In this document: positions 34,825 through 43,090 of the stretch, in pieces
Position numbering within the stretch: position 1 is the stretch's first letter
Layout: each line of letters starts with the position of its first letter
Origin: Zeimonas sp044507525
GTDB taxonomy: Bacteria > Pseudomonadota > Gammaproteobacteria > Burkholderiales > Burkholderiaceae_E
Direction: 5' to 3'
DNA length: 64,000 bases
Assembly: GCA_044507525.1 (NCBI GenBank)
Contig: JBIQJM010000005.1
Span: 22,305-86,304 of the forward strand
Made by a program: the position numbers and the translations under genes
Notes under the pieces: model-generated
Database searches by the model: none
Told to the model about the DNA's origin: nothing
What the model saw: the letters and a program-made list of their open reading frames with translations, nothing else

Positions 34825-36483
34825 TCAGTCCCGGGTGGTTTCGGAGGTCACGTAGCCGAGGAGCCGGTCGAGCTCGCGCGCCGACCGCGGGCGGCGCCGG
34901 GGATCGCCGTAACCTCCTCCACCCGGAGTGCGCACCGTGACCCGGTCGCCGCGCTTCATCACGATCCGTTCGGCCTTGCTCTTGAGCGGGGGAACGAGGT
35001 CGGCGCCGCCCAGGTGATAGGTCAGGACGGAAGGCGCACCCGACCCGCCGCCCTTCACCCCGTACGGCGGGAAGACGGCGCGCTCACCGACGAAGAACGA
35101 CTCGGCGCCCTCGCAGAGGAGCTCGACCTCGTAGGTCGATCCCAGGCCGCCGCGAAACTCCCCGTCGCCTCCGGAGTCGGGGCGCAGCGCCCACTGGCGA
35201 AACCGCAGCGGAAAGCGCGCCTCGACCATCTCGACGGATGCGATGTAGGAGTTCGACAACGCGCTCGCGCTGTGGTTCATGCCGTCGCCGCGCGGCCCTC
35301 CCCCCAGGCCGCCGCCGAAGTACAGGAACGAGACGAAGGTCTTTCCCTCGTGCACTCCGCTGATCACCAGGCTGGCCACGGTGTTGAACGCGCAGCCCCA
35401 CAGTTGCTCGGGTATCGCGCGCGCCATCGCGCCGCAGACGGCGTCGATGACGCGCAGCGACACCTCGGTATACGCGCCCACGGCTGCCGGCCAGCCGGCG
35501 CAGAGGAAGGACTCCGTCGCGGTGACGATGCGCACCGCCTGCATCACGCCGGCGTTGGCGGGAACGTCGGCGAAGATGTGCTTGATCGCCACGAAGCAGG
35601 CAGCCTCCAGCGTGGAGCGCGATATGTTGTACGCCCCGTTGCCGCGCCGGGTCGTGCGCGAGAAGTCCAGCGTCAGCTCGTCGCCGCGGACCAGGACGTC
35701 GACGTTCAACTCGAGCGGCTCGGCGCTGACGCCGTCGTTGTCCAGGAAGTCCTGGAACGAATAGGTGCCGTCGGGAATGTCGCGGATCCGCTGTCGCAGC
35801 ATCGCCGCGCTCCGGTCGATCAGCGTGTCGATCGCCGTTCCGACGACCTCCGCGCCGTACTCGTCGCACAGCTGCCGGATTCCCCGGGCGCCGAGCGAGA
35901 GCACCTGGATCTCCGACTGCAGGTCCGATGCCGCCCAGTCCGGAAGCCTCACGTTGGCCACGACGAGGTCGAGCACGTCCTGCAGGAGCACGCCCCCGGC
36001 GACGACCTTGACGAGAGGGATGCGCAGGCCCTCCTGGAAGATCGTGTTCGCTCCCGGGTTCCAGTTGCCGGGCGCGGGGCCGCCGATGTCCGTCCAGTGG
36101 CCGCACCCGCCCACGTAGCAGACGATCTCGCCCTCCACGAAGACCGGCGCGATCACCTTGACGTCCTGGACGTGCGTCCCCGCGATGTACGGATCGTTGA
36201 TGAGGAACACGTCTCCGGGCTGGACGTCGCGCGCGGCACGCTGCTCGAGCAGGTGCTGGACGGCACGAGCCATCGCGCCGACGAAGATCGGGTGTCCGTG
36301 GGAGCCTTGCGCTACCGTGCCTCCGTGCACCGGGTGGTAGATGCCGTGACAGGCATCGTGCGAGTCCGCGATCACCGGGCTGAGCGCGGTCCGGAACATC
36401 GTGAGGTCCATCTCGTCGGTGATCACCTCGAGCCGGGCGCGGATCACCGATAGCGTGACGTTGTCGATGCAGTCGCTTTGCAT
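34825..36483 (-). CDS. Hydantoinase B/oxoprolinase family protein, subunit B
   Basis: This 552-residue HyuB-type subunit has NDPYIAGTHVQDVKVIAPVF near residue 95, GGCGHWTDIGG near 125 with likely metal-binding His/Asp residues, FGGGLGGGPRGDG near 380 and the closing TPGGGGYGDP near 525. HyuB is thought to carry the hydrolytic or carboxylating site, working with the ATPase HyuA. The ATG at 36483 is 31 bases after the solute-binding protein gene. The substrate is probably the ligand of that protein. Confidence 0.9.
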   Translation of the reverse strand: MQSDCIDNVTLSVIRARLEVITDEMDLTMFRTALSPVIADSHDACHGIYHPVHGGTVAQGSHGHPIFVGAMARAVQHLLEQRAARDVQPGDVFLINDPYIAGTHVQDVKVIAPVFVEGEIVCYVGGCGHWTDIGGPAPGNWNPGANTIFQEGLRIPLVKVVAGGVLLQDVLDLVVANVRLPDWAASDLQSEIQVLSLGARGIRQLCDEYGAEVVGTAIDTLIDRSAAMLRQRIRDIPDGTYSFQDFLDNDGVSAEPLELNVDVLVRGDELTLDFSRTTRRGNGAYNISRSTLEAACFVAIKHIFADVPANAGVMQAVRIVTATESFLCAGWPAAVGAYTEVSLRVIDAVCGAMARAIPEQLWGCAFNTVASLVISGVHEGKTFVSFLYFGGGLGGGPRGDGMNHSASALSNSYIASVEMVEARFPLRFRQWALRPDSGGDGEFRGGLGSTYEVELLCEGAESFFVGERAVFPPYGVKGGGSGAPSVLTYHLGGADLVPPLKSKAERIVMKRGDRVTVRTPGGGGYGDPRRRPRSARELDRLLGYVTSETTRD

Positions 36484-36514
36484 GGGGGTGTTCCGCGCTA
36501 CTGCCGGGCCGGAT

Positions 36515-37756
36515 CTACTTCGCCGAGGCGACGTGCGGGCAGCCCCCGTCGGCCAGGGGCCTGAAGGCCTGCTCGCCGGGCGTCGACGTCACGTACTCGT
36601 ACAGGTCCCACTCCCCGGTCGAGTCCTTCGGGGCCTTGACCCTGAACAGATGCATCGGCAGCAGCACCCGGCCGTCCTCGCGAACCTTCGTTCCGTGATG
36701 GAAGAAGTTCTCGACCGGCATCTCGCGCATCTTCTGCGCCACCGCCAGGCCTTCGTCCGTGCCCGCGGCCGCCACCGCCTTCAGGTAGTGGTGGACCCCG
36801 GCGTAGACGCCTGCCTGCACCATGGTCGGCGGACGGCCCTTGTTGCGTTCCATGAATCGGCGACTGAAGTCGCGCGTCTGCTCGTCCATGTTCCAGTAGA
36901 ACGATTCGGTGATGTACGTGCCCTGGGCAACGGGCAGTCCGACCGCATGGATGTCGCTGATCATTCCCGACAGGCTGACCAGCTTCTTGCCGCTGTCGGC
37001 GATCTTGAATTCGGCCGCCTGCTTCAGCGCCTGGCTGAAATCGGTGCCGCCGTTCGCCAGGCCGATCACCTGGGCCTTGCTGGCGCCTGCGGTCATCAGG
37101 AAGGACGAGAAGTCGTGGTTGCCGAACGGATGGCGGGCATTGCCGACGACGCTGCCGCCGTTCCTCGCGAGGAAGTTCGTGGCGTCCCGCTCGAGCGCCA
37201 GGCCGAAGGCGTAGTCGGCGGTCAGCATGAACCAGGTCTTGTAGCCCTGCTTGACCATCGCCGCGGTCGTGCTGTTCGACAGCCCGTAGGTGTCGTACGC
37301 GAACTGGAATCCGGTCGGTGAACACGCCTTTCCGGTGAAGTCGCTCGACCCGGCCCCGGAGATCAGGAACACCTTCTTCCGATCGCGTGCGAGTTCCTGC
37401 ACCGCGAGCGCGGCGGCGGACGAGGCCCCGTCGGCCACGGCGTCGAACTTGCCCGCATCGAACCACTCGCGAACGATGAGCGAGGCGAGATCCGGCTTGT
37501 TCTGGTGGTCGCCCGACACGATCTCGATCGTCGCGCCGTTGATTTTCCCGCCCAGGTCTTCCGCTGCCATCTGGGCCGCCAGCGTGGAACCGGGGCCGCC
37601 GGTGCCGGAATAGACGCCGCTCTGGTCGTTGATGATTCCGATGCGAATGACGTTGTCGGAGATCTGCGCAGAGGCCGAAGCCGCATACGCGAGAACACCG
37701 AGCACGGCGCCGCCGACCAATCGGGAAATGTGCGGGCGACTCTTTCGTCCGACCAT
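36515..37756 (-). CDS. ABC transporter substrate-binding protein, branched-chain amino acid type (orphan)
   Basis: This 413-residue type I periplasmic binding protein has a signal peptide (LVGGAVLGVLAYAASASAQ, cleavage near residue 31). NVIRIGIINDQSGVYSGTGG follows. It is closest in pattern to the urea/amide/aromatic-acid group of LivK proteins. No permease or ATPase lies beside it. It heads an operon with HyuB, HyuA and the DapA-family enzyme and may use the LivHM-LivGF importer encoded at 21.3-24.7 kb. It is divergent from a LysR gene across a 139-base gap. Confidence 0.9.
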   Translation of the reverse strand: MVGRKSRPHISRLVGGAVLGVLAYAASASAQISDNVIRIGIINDQSGVYSGTGGPGSTLAAQMAAEDLGGKINGATIEIVSGDHQNKPDLASLIVREWFDAGKFDAVADGASSAAALAVQELARDRKKVFLISGAGSSDFTGKACSPTGFQFAYDTYGLSNSTTAAMVKQGYKTWFMLTADYAFGLALERDATNFLARNGGSVVGNARHPFGNHDFSSFLMTAGASKAQVIGLANGGTDFSQALKQAAEFKIADSGKKLVSLSGMISDIHAVGLPVAQGTYITESFYWNMDEQTRDFSRRFMERNKGRPPTMVQAGVYAGVHHYLKAVAAAGTDEGLAVAQKMREMPVENFFHHGTKVREDGRVLLPMHLFRVKAPKDSTGEWDLYEYVTSTPGEQAFRPLADGGCPHVASAK

Positions 37757-37836
37757 GATTCGTCTCCTCCTGCCTCTGGGGTAGCCGAGCTTAGCCGAGC
37801 CGTATCATGCGGGCAAAGGCTAATATGGCATCGATT

Positions 37837-37853
37837 CATGCAGTTTCTGCATG
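37837..37853. promoter_or_regulatory. LysR-type operator palindrome (T-N11-A)
   Basis: CATGCAG (37837-37843), TTT and CTGCATG (37847-37853) form a perfect 17-base palindrome containing T-N11-A, the LysR box. It lies in the divergent gap between the solute-binding protein operon and the LysR gene starting at 37896. That is the normal place for a LysR protein to control itself and its target. Confidence 0.7.
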
Positions 37854-37895
37854 GTGATCCCACTGCCTCCGCTCGCTCGCATCCGACTCGACGCC

Positions 37896-38834
37896 ATGAA
37901 GCTCAACGAAATGAAATCGGTCCGGGCAGTCGTCCGAACCGGCTTCTCGATCTCGCGCACGGCCGAGGCGCTGCACGTCTCGCAGCCGGGCATCAGCCGC
38001 CACGTCATCGACGTCGAGGACGCGCTCGGCGTGCCGCTGTTCGTCCGAAGGAAGAACCGCCTGGTCGGGCTCACTTCGGCCGGTACGGTGCTGCTGCCGC
38101 TGATCGAGCGAATCCTCGACGGCGTCGAAGACCTGCAGCGCATCGCCGCCCAGTTCGCCTCCGGAGAGAGCGGCGGGCTGACGGTCGCGACCTCGCACAC
38201 GCATGCGAGGTACCTGTTGCCGTCCATCATCCAGCAGTTCATCGGCGAATTCCCGAACGCCGATCTGCGGATCCGGCAAGGCTACGTGAACCAGATCGCC
38301 GAGTGGCTCGATGCCGGACAGGCGGATGTCGCCGTCTCGGCCGCGCCGGTCCGTTCGTTTCCCGAACTCGAGTTCCATCGTTTCAGCGAGATGAACCGGA
38401 TCGTGCTGGTGCCGAAAGGCCATCCGCTGCTGTCCACCCGCCGCCCTACGCTGCGCGACCTGGCGAACTGGCCGATCGTCACCTACGAGCGGGAATACAT
38501 CGCCTACGCCGACATCATGGGTGCCTTCGAGAAGGCCGGACTGGAGCCGCGCATCGCTTTGAGCACGGGCGACACGGACATCATGAAGATCTATGTCCAG
38601 TGCGGCCTCGGCGTCGCCATCGTTTCCGATCGCGCCTACGATCCGAAGCTCGACAGGGAGCTCGCGACGGTGGACGCGCGCCGGTTGTTCCCGTCCACGC
38701 CGGAGTACGTGGGCGTCAAGCGAGGCAGGCCGTTGAGCGTACAGGCGCTGCGCTTCATCGAACTGGTGGCCCCGACGCTCGGTTTCGGCAATGCGGGCTT
38801 CGCAGGATCCGGCAGCGAGGCGACGACATTCTGA
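37896..38834 (+). CDS. LysR-family transcriptional regulator (CysB-like)
   Basis: This 312-residue regulator has the CysB/Cbl-type start MKLNEMKSVRAVVRTG and the helix-turn-helix ISRTAEALHVSQPGISRHV (18-36). An effector-binding domain follows (SHTHARYLLP near 100 resembles the CysB ligand loop). An in-frame ATG at 37851 lies inside the operator palindrome, so I use the ATG at 37896. It is divergent from the LivK-HyuB-HyuA-DapA operon and is the best candidate to regulate it. Its TGA stop touches the dnaE2 SOS box. Confidence 0.9.
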   Translation: MKLNEMKSVRAVVRTGFSISRTAEALHVSQPGISRHVIDVEDALGVPLFVRRKNRLVGLTSAGTVLLPLIERILDGVEDLQRIAAQFASGESGGLTVATSHTHARYLLPSIIQQFIGEFPNADLRIRQGYVNQIAEWLDAGQADVAVSAAPVRSFPELEFHRFSEMNRIVLVPKGHPLLSTRRPTLRDLANWPIVTYEREYIAYADIMGAFEKAGLEPRIALSTGDTDIMKIYVQCGLGVAIVSDRAYDPKLDRELATVDARRLFPSTPEYVGVKRGRPLSVQALRFIELVAPTLGFGNAGFAGSGSEATTF

Positions 38835-38854
38835 TACTGTATTGATATACAGTA
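38835..38854 (+). promoter_or_regulatory. SOS box (LexA operator) of dnaE2
   Basis: TACTGTATTGATATACAGTA is a near-perfect palindromic LexA site with CTGT (38837-38840), eight bases and ACAG (38849-38852). It lies immediately after the LysR stop and 18-33 bases before the possible dnaE2 starts, so repression would block transcription start directly. Confidence 0.92.
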
Positions 38855-38871
38855 TTCCGCACGGCAGCGCC

Positions 38872-41800
38872 GTGCTCCCCCCCGCCGTGCTCCCCCGCTA
38901 CGCCGAACTGCACTGCGTCACGAACTTCTCGTTCCTTCGTGGCGCCTCGCATCCCGAAGAGCTCGTCGACCGCGCGAAGGCGCTCGGCTATTCGGCGCTC
39001 GCGATCACCGACGAATGCTCGCTCGCCGGTGTCGTGCGCGCGCACCTGCGCGCGCGCGACACCGGGCTGCCGCTCGTCGTCGGCGCCGAGTTCTCGTTGC
39101 GCGACGCCTTCGACGACGATGCACGGCTCGTGCTGCTCGCCACGACGCGCCACGGCTACGGAAACCTGTCGGAACTGATCACGCGCGCGCGCATGCGCGC
39201 CGGCAAGGGCAGGTATCGGCTGCTCGCCGACGATCTCGACGAAGGCATCGACGATTGCGTCGCGCTGCTGGTGCCCTCGCCCGCCGTCGCCGTCGACGGG
39301 CCGCAGGGCGAACCCGCCGCGGAACGCCTGCTGCAGCAGGCGCGCTTCCTGCGCGAACGTTTCGACGAACGCTGCCGGCTCGGCGTCCCGCTGCTCGTGC
39401 GCGGCCACGACGCGGCGCTGCTCGAAGCCACGCGTCGCGTCGCCGACGCGGCCGGCCTGGCGCGCCTGGCGGTCGGCGACGTGCTGTGCCACCTGCGCTC
39501 GCGCAAGGCGCTGCAGGACACGCTCACCGCGATCCGGCTGAACACGCCGCTGAAGTCGCTCGGCTACGCGCTCGCGTCGAACGCCGAGCAGCACCTGCGC
39601 AGCCGACTGCGGCTGGGCCGGCTGTATCCGCGCGAGCTGCTCGACGAGACGGTCGAGATTGCCGCTCGCTGCCGTTTCTCGCTCGACGAACTGCGCTACG
39701 AGTATCCCGAGGAGATCGTCCCGCCCGATCAGACGCCCTCGAGCTGGCTGCGCACGCTCGCCTTCGAGGGCCTTCCCGCACGCTACCCCGGCGGCACGCC
39801 GCCGAAGGTGCTCGAACAGATCGAACGCGAACTCGCGCTGATCGCCGAGCTGAAGTACGAACCGTACTTCCTCACCGTCGCCGACATCGTTCGCTTCGCG
39901 CGCAGCCGCAACATCCTGTGCCAGGGACGCGGCTCCGCGGCAAACTCGGCCGTCTGCTATTGCCTGGGCATCACCGAGGTCGACCCGGCGCGCGCGAGCG
40001 TGCTGTTCGAGCGCTTCATCAGCCGCGAGCGCAACGAGCCACCCGACATCGACGTCGACTTCGAGCACCAGCGCCGCGAGGAGGTCATCCAGTACCTCTA
40101 CGACAAGTACGGCCGGCACCGCGCCGCGCTCACCGCCACCGTCATCTGCTACCGCTCGCGTTCGGCGCTGCGCGATACGGGGCGCGCGCTCGGCATCGAC
40201 CCGCGACGCATCGAGCAGCTCGCGCGCAGCCAGTCATGGTGGGACGCCGGCGTGCAGCCCGAACGACTGCGCGAAGCGGGCTTCGATCCCGGATCTCGCG
40301 TCGCGCGCCAATGGCTGGAGCTCGCCTCGATGCTGCGCGGTTTCCCGCGCCACCTGTCGCAGCACACCGGCGGCTTCGTCATCGCGCGCGACCGGCTCAC
40401 GCGGCTCGTTCCGGTGGAGAACGCGGCAATGGCCGACCGCAGCGTCATCGAGTGGGACAAGGACGACCTCGACGCGCTCGGCCTGCTGAAGGTCGACGTG
40501 CTCGCGCTCGGCATGCTGAGCGCGGTGCGGCGCGCGCTCGAGTTCATCGGTCGGCGACGCGGCTGCAGCTTCCGCATCCAGGACGTTCCGGCCGAGGACC
40601 CGGCCACCTACGAGATGATCGCGCGCGCCGACACGGTCGGCGTGTTCCAGATCGAGTCGCGCGCGCAGATGAGCATGCTGCCGCGGCTGAAGCCGCGCTG
40701 CTTCTACGATCTCGTCGTCGAGGTCGCGATCGTCCGACCCGGACCGATCCAGGGCGGCATGGTGCATCCGTACCTGCGCCGACGCCAGGGACTCGAGCCG
40801 GTCGTCTATCCGCGCGACGAGATCCGGCCCGCGCTGGAGCGCACGCTCGGCGTGCCGATCTTCCAGGAGCAGGTGATGCAGATCGCGATGCTCGCCGCCG
40901 GCTTCTCCGGCGGCGAGGCCGACGCGCTGCGCCGCGCGATGGCGGCGTGGCGTCGCCGCGGCGGGCTCGAGCCCTTCGAGCAGCGTGTCGTCGACGGCAT
41001 GATGGCGCGCGGCTACGACCGCGCCTTCGCCGAGGCGATCTTCCGCCAGATCCAGGGCTTCGGGGAATACGGCTTCCCCGAGAGCCACGCGGCGAGCTTC
41101 GCGCTGCTGGTCTACGTGTCGAGCTGGATCAAGCGGCACGAGCCGGCGGCCTTTCTCGCCGCGCTGCTGAACAGCCAGCCGATGGGCTTCTACGCGCCGG
41201 CGCAACTGGTCCGCGACGCGCGCGAGCACGGCATCGAAGTGCGCGGCGCCGACGTGCTGGCGAGCGAGGTCGAGAGCACGCTCGAGGAGCGCTTCGACGC
41301 CGACGCCGCGCGCTTCGAGACGGCAGCAGCGGTGGGCCTCGCCGCCGACGGCACCGGCGCGATGCCCGCGTACCGCGCGCCGGCCGACGGCAGCGCGATC
41401 GATCGCCGTCCGCAGCCCGCGGTGCGCCTGGGGTTGAACCGCGTACGCGGCCTGCCCGCGGCAGCCGCCGAAGCCATCGTCGCGGCACGCGAGGCACGCC
41501 GGCGCGAACGCGGCGATGCGCAGTTCCCCTTCGACAGCGTCGAGGACCTCGCCCGCCGGGCCGCACTCGATGCACGCGCATTGAATGCGCTCGCGCAGGC
41601 CGACGCATTGCGCACGCTGGCCGGCCATCGCGCACAGGCGCACTGGGAAGCCGCGGCGATCCGGTCGATGCCCAAGCTGCTCGCCGAAGCGCGCTTCGAC
41701 GAGATGCCGACCCGCCTTCCGGCGCTGTCGGAAGCGCGCGAGATCATCGCCGACTACCGCGGGCTCGGGATCCCGATGCACCGGCATCCACTCGCATTGC

Positions 41801-42159
41801 TGCGCGACCGGCTCGCGCGCCATCGCGTGTCGACTTCCGAGGCGTTGCGCGCATTCCCCGACGGACGCCTCGCACGCGCCAGCGGCCTCGTCACGCATCG
41901 GCAGCGCCCCGACACGGCATCGGGAACGATCTTCGTCACGCTCGAGGACGAAACCGGCACCGTCAACGTCATCGTCTGGCCCGACGTCTTCGATCGCCAC
42001 CGCAGCGCGGTGCTCGCGTCGAAGCTGATGACCGTCTACGGCCGCTGGCAGCGTGACGCCGAAACGGGCGGAGAGGTCCGCCACCTGATCGCGCAGAAGG
42101 TCGTCGACCACACGCGATGGCTGGGCGAGCTCGACGTGTCGAGCCGCGACTTTCGGTAG
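38872..42159 (+). CDS. dnaE2: Error-prone DNA polymerase DnaE2 (ImuC)
   Basis: This alpha-subunit-type polymerase is the catalytic member of the SOS mutasome with ImuA and ImuB. It has an N-terminal PHP domain (YAELHCVTNFSFLRGASHPEEL, ITDECSLAG). The palm has the catalytic acidic motif PPDIDVDFEHQRR, then fingers, a helix-hairpin region and a C-terminal OB fold (GLVTHRQRP...GTIFVTLEDETG). Length is 1095 residues from the GTG at 38872; GTG at 38887 is also possible. A longer frame upstream would include the SOS box and the LysR end, so it is rejected. imuB is 26 kb upstream on the same strand. Confidence 0.95.
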   Translation: MLPPAVLPRYAELHCVTNFSFLRGASHPEELVDRAKALGYSALAITDECSLAGVVRAHLRARDTGLPLVVGAEFSLRDAFDDDARLVLLATTRHGYGNLSELITRARMRAGKGRYRLLADDLDEGIDDCVALLVPSPAVAVDGPQGEPAAERLLQQARFLRERFDERCRLGVPLLVRGHDAALLEATRRVADAAGLARLAVGDVLCHLRSRKALQDTLTAIRLNTPLKSLGYALASNAEQHLRSRLRLGRLYPRELLDETVEIAARCRFSLDELRYEYPEEIVPPDQTPSSWLRTLAFEGLPARYPGGTPPKVLEQIERELALIAELKYEPYFLTVADIVRFARSRNILCQGRGSAANSAVCYCLGITEVDPARASVLFERFISRERNEPPDIDVDFEHQRREEVIQYLYDKYGRHRAALTATVICYRSRSALRDTGRALGIDPRRIEQLARSQSWWDAGVQPERLREAGFDPGSRVARQWLELASMLRGFPRHLSQHTGGFVIARDRLTRLVPVENAAMADRSVIEWDKDDLDALGLLKVDVLALGMLSAVRRALEFIGRRRGCSFRIQDVPAEDPATYEMIARADTVGVFQIESRAQMSMLPRLKPRCFYDLVVEVAIVRPGPIQGGMVHPYLRRRQGLEPVVYPRDEIRPALERTLGVPIFQEQVMQIAMLAAGFSGGEADALRRAMAAWRRRGGLEPFEQRVVDGMMARGYDRAFAEAIFRQIQGFGEYGFPESHAASFALLVYVSSWIKRHEPAAFLAALLNSQPMGFYAPAQLVRDAREHGIEVRGADVLASEVESTLEERFDADAARFETAAAVGLAADGTGAMPAYRAPADGSAIDRRPQPAVRLGLNRVRGLPAAAAEAIVAAREARRRERGDAQFPFDSVEDLARRAALDARALNALAQADALRTLAGHRAQAHWEAAAIRSMPKLLAEARFDEMPTRLPALSEAREIIADYRGLGIPMHRHPLALLRDRLARHRVSTSEALRAFPDGRLARASGLVTHRQRPDTASGTIFVTLEDETGTVNVIVWPDVFDRHRSAVLASKLMTVYGRWQRDAETGGEVRHLIAQKVVDHTRWLGELDVSSRDFR

Positions 42160-42224
42160 CCGCGCGCTCCCCGATCGCTCGGACGCTCTCGCTGGCGAAC
42201 GGGCACGACTCGCGCGGCACCTCG

Positions 42225-42989
42225 TCAGCCGCGGCTGCGCAAGACGTTCACCGCCCACCCAGCCGACGCGGAGACGCCGGTCGCGACGAAGAACGCGATG
42301 AACTTCGGAACGCCTGCGACGAGCAACGCAAGCAATCCGACGAAGAAGCTCACGAAGCCGACCAGCCCGATGGCGAATCCGCGCAGCAGCGTCACGGTGG
42401 CGGCGTGCCCGTACACCGGCAGCGTGAAGCTGGGCAGGATGCTGCCGCTGATCGGCCACGCGAGCAGCAGTCCGCTCACCGCCGCGGGCACGTGCTGCGC
42501 GCTGAGCAGGACGGCGGCGGCCAGAACGAAGGTCGCGACGACGCGCATCAGGATCTCCAGCCGGGGCACCGGCACCGCGCCGACGATAGCGCGTACGCGC
42601 GGCATGGCGCGCAGCGCGACGAAAGGCCCGGCGATCGCCAGCGCGATCTGCACGACACCCGGCATCCACGCGGCGGTGGTCAGCGTGCCCACGACGAGGA
42701 ACGCGATCGCCGCACCGGCGAGACAGGCCCACCAGGCGAGCCGCCGCGACAGCCACGCGAAGGTGACGATGTGCGCGATCGCGGCGGGACACGCCGCCAG
42801 CGTCGCCCGGGCGACGCCTTCGACCTGCGCCGGCGCGAGCTCGAACATCAGCGCGAAGACGATCGGACCGGCGATCAGCGGAAAGCCCGAGAGCAGCCCG
42901 GCGACGCGATGACCGAAGCGGCGCGCGGCAAGCGTCGCGAGCAGGATCGACGCCGGCGCCAGTGCGAGCTTCAGCAGGAGGACGAGCAA
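42225..42989 (-). CDS. Unidentified integral membrane protein
   Basis: This 254-residue very hydrophobic protein has about eight predicted membrane segments. Distinct stretches include GLLSGFPLIAGPIVFALMFE near the N terminus and LLAWPISGSILPSFTLPVYGHAATVTLLRGF in the second half. I do not recognise the family with certainty. The Gly-Phe-Pro and Ala-Trp-Pro-x-Ser-Gly motifs hint at an internal repeat, as in small transporters. The start is TTG at 42989 with an excellent GGGAGGGG site six bases upstream. It converges on dnaE2 and diverges from the DUF1445 gene. Confidence 0.7.
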   Translation of the reverse strand: MLVLLLKLALAPASILLATLAARRFGHRVAGLLSGFPLIAGPIVFALMFELAPAQVEGVARATLAACPAAIAHIVTFAWLSRRLAWWACLAGAAIAFLVVGTLTTAAWMPGVVQIALAIAGPFVALRAMPRVRAIVGAVPVPRLEILMRVVATFVLAAAVLLSAQHVPAAVSGLLLAWPISGSILPSFTLPVYGHAATVTLLRGFAIGLVGFVSFFVGLLALLVAGVPKFIAFFVATGVSASAGWAVNVLRSRG

Positions 42990-43090
42990 CGAAAGCCCCT
43001 CCCGTACGCGAGGGCGGGCCAAGACAGGCGAACGACGGACGCCATGATAAGAGACGACGATGCCCCCGGACGGGCGCGCGAGGCTTTTCG

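Noticed and set aside
32765..36483. Acetone or acetophenone carboxylase
   Set aside because: HyuA/HyuB relatives include carboxylase subunits, but the third small subunit and typical neighbours are missing. A hydantoinase/oxoprolinase-type amidase is more likely.
37851..37895. An earlier in-frame ATG for the CysB-like LysR gene
   Set aside because: It falls inside the operator palindrome, has no ribosome site, and the conserved family start is MKLNEMK at 37896.
18167..38834. A mobile genomic island with integrase or flanking repeats
   Set aside because: No integrase, transposase, tRNA target or direct repeats were seen at either edge, and base composition is broadly similar. Insertion is inferred only from the split mutasome.
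38791..38871. An ATG giving a dnaE2 product 27 residues longer
   Set aside because: It would start inside the LysR gene and read through the SOS box. The extra residues do not resemble the PHP domain start.
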